The notes beneath the pieces were generated by a model. That model was not told the DNA's origin. It searched no databases and was given only the letters and a program-made list of their open reading frames with translations. A stretch of DNA of 64,000 nt from Fibrobacter succinogenes (GTDB lineage Bacteria; Fibrobacterota; Fibrobacteria; Fibrobacterales; Fibrobacteraceae), in contig CACZAD010000007.1 of NCBI GenBank assembly GCA_902779055.1, positions 186,001 through 250,000 of the forward strand. The letters run 5' to 3'. This document shows, piece after piece, positions 61,616 to 64,000 of this stretch (positions are counted from its first letter, which is position 1; every line of letters begins with the position of its first letter). A program made the position numbers and the translations under genes.

Positions 61616-62443
61616 ATGCATATAGGTTGTCATCTTTCGTCTTCGGGCGGCTTTTTGGCGATGGGCGAGACGGCTCTTTCCATTGGCGCCGATACGTTCC
61701 AGTTCTTTACTCGTAACCCGCGTGGCGGTGCTGCAAAGCCCTTTGACAAGGCCGATGCCGCTGCGCTGAATACGTTGATGGATGCGCATCATTTTGCGCC
61801 TATACTTGCGCATGCGCCTTATACGCTGAATGCCTGCGCCGCAGATCCGTCGCTTAGGCAGTATGCCCAGGACGTTATGAAGGATGACTTGTTCCGTATG
61901 GATCATTTCCCGCGGGCAATGTACAACTTCCATCCCGGAAGCCATGTCAAGCAGGGTGTCGAAGTCGGGATTCAGTACATCTCGGAGCATCTGAATAGCA
62001 TTCTGCACAAGGACTTGAAGACTAAAGTTCTTTTGGAAACGATGGCGGGGAAGGGGAGCGAAGTTGGCCGGACGTTCGAAGAACTGCGCCAGATTCTCGA
62101 CCGAGTGGAGCTTGGTGAAAAGATGGGTGTGTGTCTGGATACCTGCCACGTTTTTGACGGCGGTTACGATATCGTGAACCATCTGGATGACGTCCTCGAA
62201 GAATTTGACAAGGTCATTGGACTTAAGCGTCTGTGCGCCATCCATTTGAACGACAGCAAGAACCCGATGGGGAGCCATAAGGACCGACACGAGGTCATCG
62301 GTGGCGGGTTCATTGGCCTGGAAGCGCTTGTGAATGTGGTGAACCATCCGGCGCTGAAGGGGCTGCCGTTCTACTTGGAGACTCCGAACGAATTGCCGGG
62401 GTATGCCGCGGAAATTGCCTTGATGCGTAGCCGTGAACGCTAA
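61616..62443 (+). CDS. nfo: Endonuclease IV (AP endonuclease)
   Basis: 275 aa, normal length. Zinc-ligand motifs [40 protein letters not shown] and [22 protein letters not shown] are all present. Cleaves 5' to abasic sites in base-excision repair. The ATG comes 2 bp after the barrel stop codon, so it is cotranscribed with the FecR-barrel pair, an unusual partnership for a repair gene. Confidence 0.97.
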   Translation: MHIGCHLSSSGGFLAMGETALSIGADTFQFFTRNPRGGAAKPFDKADAAALNTLMDAHHFAPILAHAPYTLNACAADPSLRQYAQDVMKDDLFRMDHFPRAMYNFHPGSHVKQGVEVGIQYISEHLNSILHKDLKTKVLLETMAGKGSEVGRTFEELRQILDRVELGEKMGVCLDTCHVFDGGYDIVNHLDDVLEEFDKVIGLKRLCAIHLNDSKNPMGSHKDRHEVIGGGFIGLEALVNVVNHPALKGLPFYLETPNELPGYAAEIALMRSRER

Positions 62444-62468
62444 AATGAATTTTTTTAGCCTTCATACC

Positions 62469-62497
62469 TTGACAACGGAATAGAAAACATCTATATT
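62469..62497 (+). promoter_or_regulatory. tRNA-Asn promoter
   Basis: Consensus TTGACA, 17-bp spacer, TATATT, about 47 bp before the tRNA. Confidence 0.8.
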
Positions 62498-62543
62498 TGA
62501 GCCCGTCGATTGGAATCCCCAAAAGATTCTTGAATTGATTTGA

Positions 62544-62616
62544 TGCTTCATAGCTCAGTTGGTAGAGCCCGCGACTGTTAATCGCGTTGTCCTTGGTTCG
62601 AGTCCAAGTGAAGCAG
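62544..62616 (+). tRNA. tRNA-Asn(GTT)
   Basis: 73 nt. Acceptor TGCTTCA/TGAAGCA, D-arm GCTC-AGTTGGTA-GAGC, anticodon arm CGCGA-CTGTTAA-TCGCG (anticodon GTT), T-arm CTTGG-TTCGAGT-CCAAG, discriminator G. CCA is not encoded (GCT follows). Confidence 0.95.
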
Positions 62617-62619
62617 CTG

Positions 62620-62650
62620 AAAAAGCCTCGGTCTTTGACCGGGGCTTTTT
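62620..62650. terminator. Terminator after tRNA-Asn
   Basis: AAAAAGCCTCGGTC-TTT-GACCGGGGCTTTTT; usable in both directions, so it may also end the convergent membrane-protein gene. Confidence 0.85.
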
Positions 62651-62676
62651 CGTTTATGTCTGCTATTTGCGGTTGA

Positions 62677-63522
62677 TTATCTTTGAGCGGGCGACCAGCG
62701 TTTCTTGAATCGGGGCTCGTCGATGATTTTGCCCCAGATGAATCCGCGTCTGACGCTTTCCCTGCTGATCGAACGAACCGTACGGCGCCGTTCCTGTTCG
62801 GAACCGTCGACCGTTTCGCTGGCATAGCCGTTTTCGATGTCGCTCTGACGGGCGGCTTCGTTGGCTTCTTCGCGGGCCTTGCGGGCGCGTTCTTCCAGGA
62901 TCTTCAGCTGGCTCTGCTTGTCGCTTGTGGCAGGCGATGCGCTCGGCTTGACCGTGGATGTTGTCGTTTGAGCCAATGCTTCCGCTTTCTGTTCGTGCGA
63001 CAGCAGGTTGTTGAGTTCATCGATGTCTTGCACGAGAACTTCGTAGGCGCCGTCTCCCATGTCGTGACCGATAATGCGGTGCTGCTGGAGTTCGTGGATG
63101 AGTTCGATAGCCCGGGCTTCGGATACTTCGAATTCAATCTTGAGGTAGTCGATATCGACTAAGCCCTGCTCGACGATATCCTCTGCGACTTCACGCATAG
63201 TCACCTGGTCACCCAGGCGATGGTAGTTCTCGGGAATGGGCGGCGGCATGGGGGATTCCATTGTTCCCTGCGAGGCCTCGCGCTGCGCATCTTCAAATTG
63301 CCGGATGTACTCTTGCAATTTGCGGGCGGCGAAAGGTTTTGGCGGAGGTTCCGCATCGTCCGTGTCTTCGTTGCCATCGTTGTCGTCGGGAACCGACGAA
63401 GATTCGTCCCTGCGGTTGCGCCACGGGGGTGGCTGCTGCTGGGATTTTTTCTTCGCCTTCTCTGCCCGATTCTGGATAATCGTTATGATTGCCGCGATGA
63501 CGATAAAGATTATTGTTTCCAT
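62677..63522 (-). CDS. Membrane-anchored protein with FtsK-gamma-like winged helix
   Basis: 281 aa. An N-terminal membrane segment (METIIFIVIAAIITII) is followed by a long polar linker rich in Pro, Asp and Ser. Residues about 108-150 (VAEDIVEQGLVDIDYLKIEFEVSEARAIELIHELQQHRIIG) look like the DNA-binding gamma winged helix of FtsK. A charged helical region and a basic Arg-rich C-terminus (KKRWSPAQR) follow. No motor domain is present. It may tether DNA to the membrane (inference). Good GAGGC before the ATG; floA lies upstream with about 34 bp between, so an operon is likely. Confidence 0.65.
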   Translation of the reverse strand: METIIFIVIAAIITIIQNRAEKAKKKSQQQPPPWRNRRDESSSVPDDNDGNEDTDDAEPPPKPFAARKLQEYIRQFEDAQREASQGTMESPMPPPIPENYHRLGDQVTMREVAEDIVEQGLVDIDYLKIEFEVSEARAIELIHELQQHRIIGHDMGDGAYEVLVQDIDELNNLLSHEQKAEALAQTTTSTVKPSASPATSDKQSQLKILEERARKAREEANEAARQSDIENGYASETVDGSEQERRRTVRSISRESVRRGFIWGKIIDEPRFKKRWSPAQR

Positions 63523-63556
63523 AGGCTAGAGCCTCTTTTGAATCTCTCGTCTAGAA

Positions 63557-64000
63557 TTACTTCGTAGCTTCCGGGGCGGATCCGATTTCTTTACGCATCT
63601 GCGTGTCGGCTTCGATGTTCTTGAGGTTGTAGTAGTCCATCACGCCGAGCTTTCCGTCGCGGAGGGCAGAGGCCATGGCCATTGGAATCTGGGCTTCGGC
63701 TTCCACGAGCTTTGCCTTCATTTCCATCACCTTTGCCTTCATTTCCTGTTCGGCCGCGAATGCCATGGCGCGGCGTTCTTCTGCCTTGGCCTGTGCAATC
63801 TTTTTGTCGGCTTCGGCACGGTCGGTTTCGAGGATGGCGCCGATGTTCTGGCCCACGTCCACGTCTGCAATGTCGATGGAGAGAATTTCGAAGGCGGTAC
63901 CGGCATCAAGGCCGGAGGCAAGCACCTTCTTGGAGATCATGTTCGGGTTTTCGAGCACTTCCTTGTGGCTCTGTGCAGAACCGATGGAAGACACGATGCC
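63557..64000 (-). CDS. floA: Flotillin-like protein FloA (N-terminus outside window)
   Basis: The C-terminal 147 or so residues of FloA (family length about 330). The window edge cuts the gene. The conserved block [51 protein letters not shown] is followed by the Ala/Glu-rich helix [29 protein letters not shown]. FloA scaffolds ordered membrane microdomains. It is the first visible gene of a unit with the FtsK-gamma-like membrane protein. Confidence 0.93.
   Translation of the reverse strand, partial: GIVSSIGSAQSHKEVLENPNMISKKVLASGLDAGTAFEILSIDIADVDVGQNIGAILETDRAEADKKIAQAKAEERRAMAFAAEQEMKAKVMEMKAKLVEAEAQIPMAMASALRDGKLGVMDYYNLKNIEADTQMRKEIGSAPEATK

Overview
The window reads as chromosomal DNA from a Fibrobacter, probably F. 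succinogenes or a close relative. The FISUMP domain (named for F. succinogenes), Ser-rich linkers between secreted domains, many plant cell-wall hydrolases and type IX-secretion-like (T9SS) C-terminal sorting domains all point there. I see no phage, integrase, transposase, CRISPR or antiphage locus.

Layout. 1-5014: 3' end of a glucuronoyl esterase (CE15), then hslO-thrH, a DJ-1/PfpI gene and sufB. 5015-15963: a repeat-filled gap, an InlB-repeat secreted protein, topB, an ACT protein, small membrane proteins, a PorV-like barrel fused to TPRs and a secreted hypothetical. 16029-21497: leuA behind a leucine attenuator, a small membrane protein, a FISUMP lipoprotein and an aminotransferase. 21597-32440: a wall-degrading block (GH9, PL1, GH5) followed by tgt and a second GH5 lying between tRNA-Leu-derived repeats. 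32565-42404: housekeeping genes (murD, tRNA-Leu, secG, tpiA, recA, pncC, a phosphoglycerate-mutase-like phosphatase, SRP RNA) mixed with lineage-specific envelope genes. 42623-57419: two giant paralogous cadherin-repeat surface proteins (1,916 and 2,924 aa). 57522-64000: a SUI1/YciH factor, a FecR-domain protein, a large outer-membrane barrel and nfo, then tRNA-Asn, a membrane protein with an FtsK-gamma-like domain and the 3' end of floA.

How the parts fit. The hydrolases and the InlB-repeat protein end in a T9SS-like tail, so they are probably exported through the T9SS, where PorV-type barrels act. The two giant proteins lack that tail and share a different C-terminal domain, so their anchoring is open. 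The FecR and barrel pair just downstream are candidates for envelope partners.

Expression signals. A recurring promoter has TATATT at -10 and a TTG-type -35 separated by 17 bp. Several genes place the ATG exactly 7 nt after the -10, which predicts leaderless mRNAs; the leuA leader peptide is one of them. Dispersed palindromic repeats headed TGTCA lie between genes, sit in frame inside topB and the pectate lyase gene, and in places appear to supply -35 boxes.
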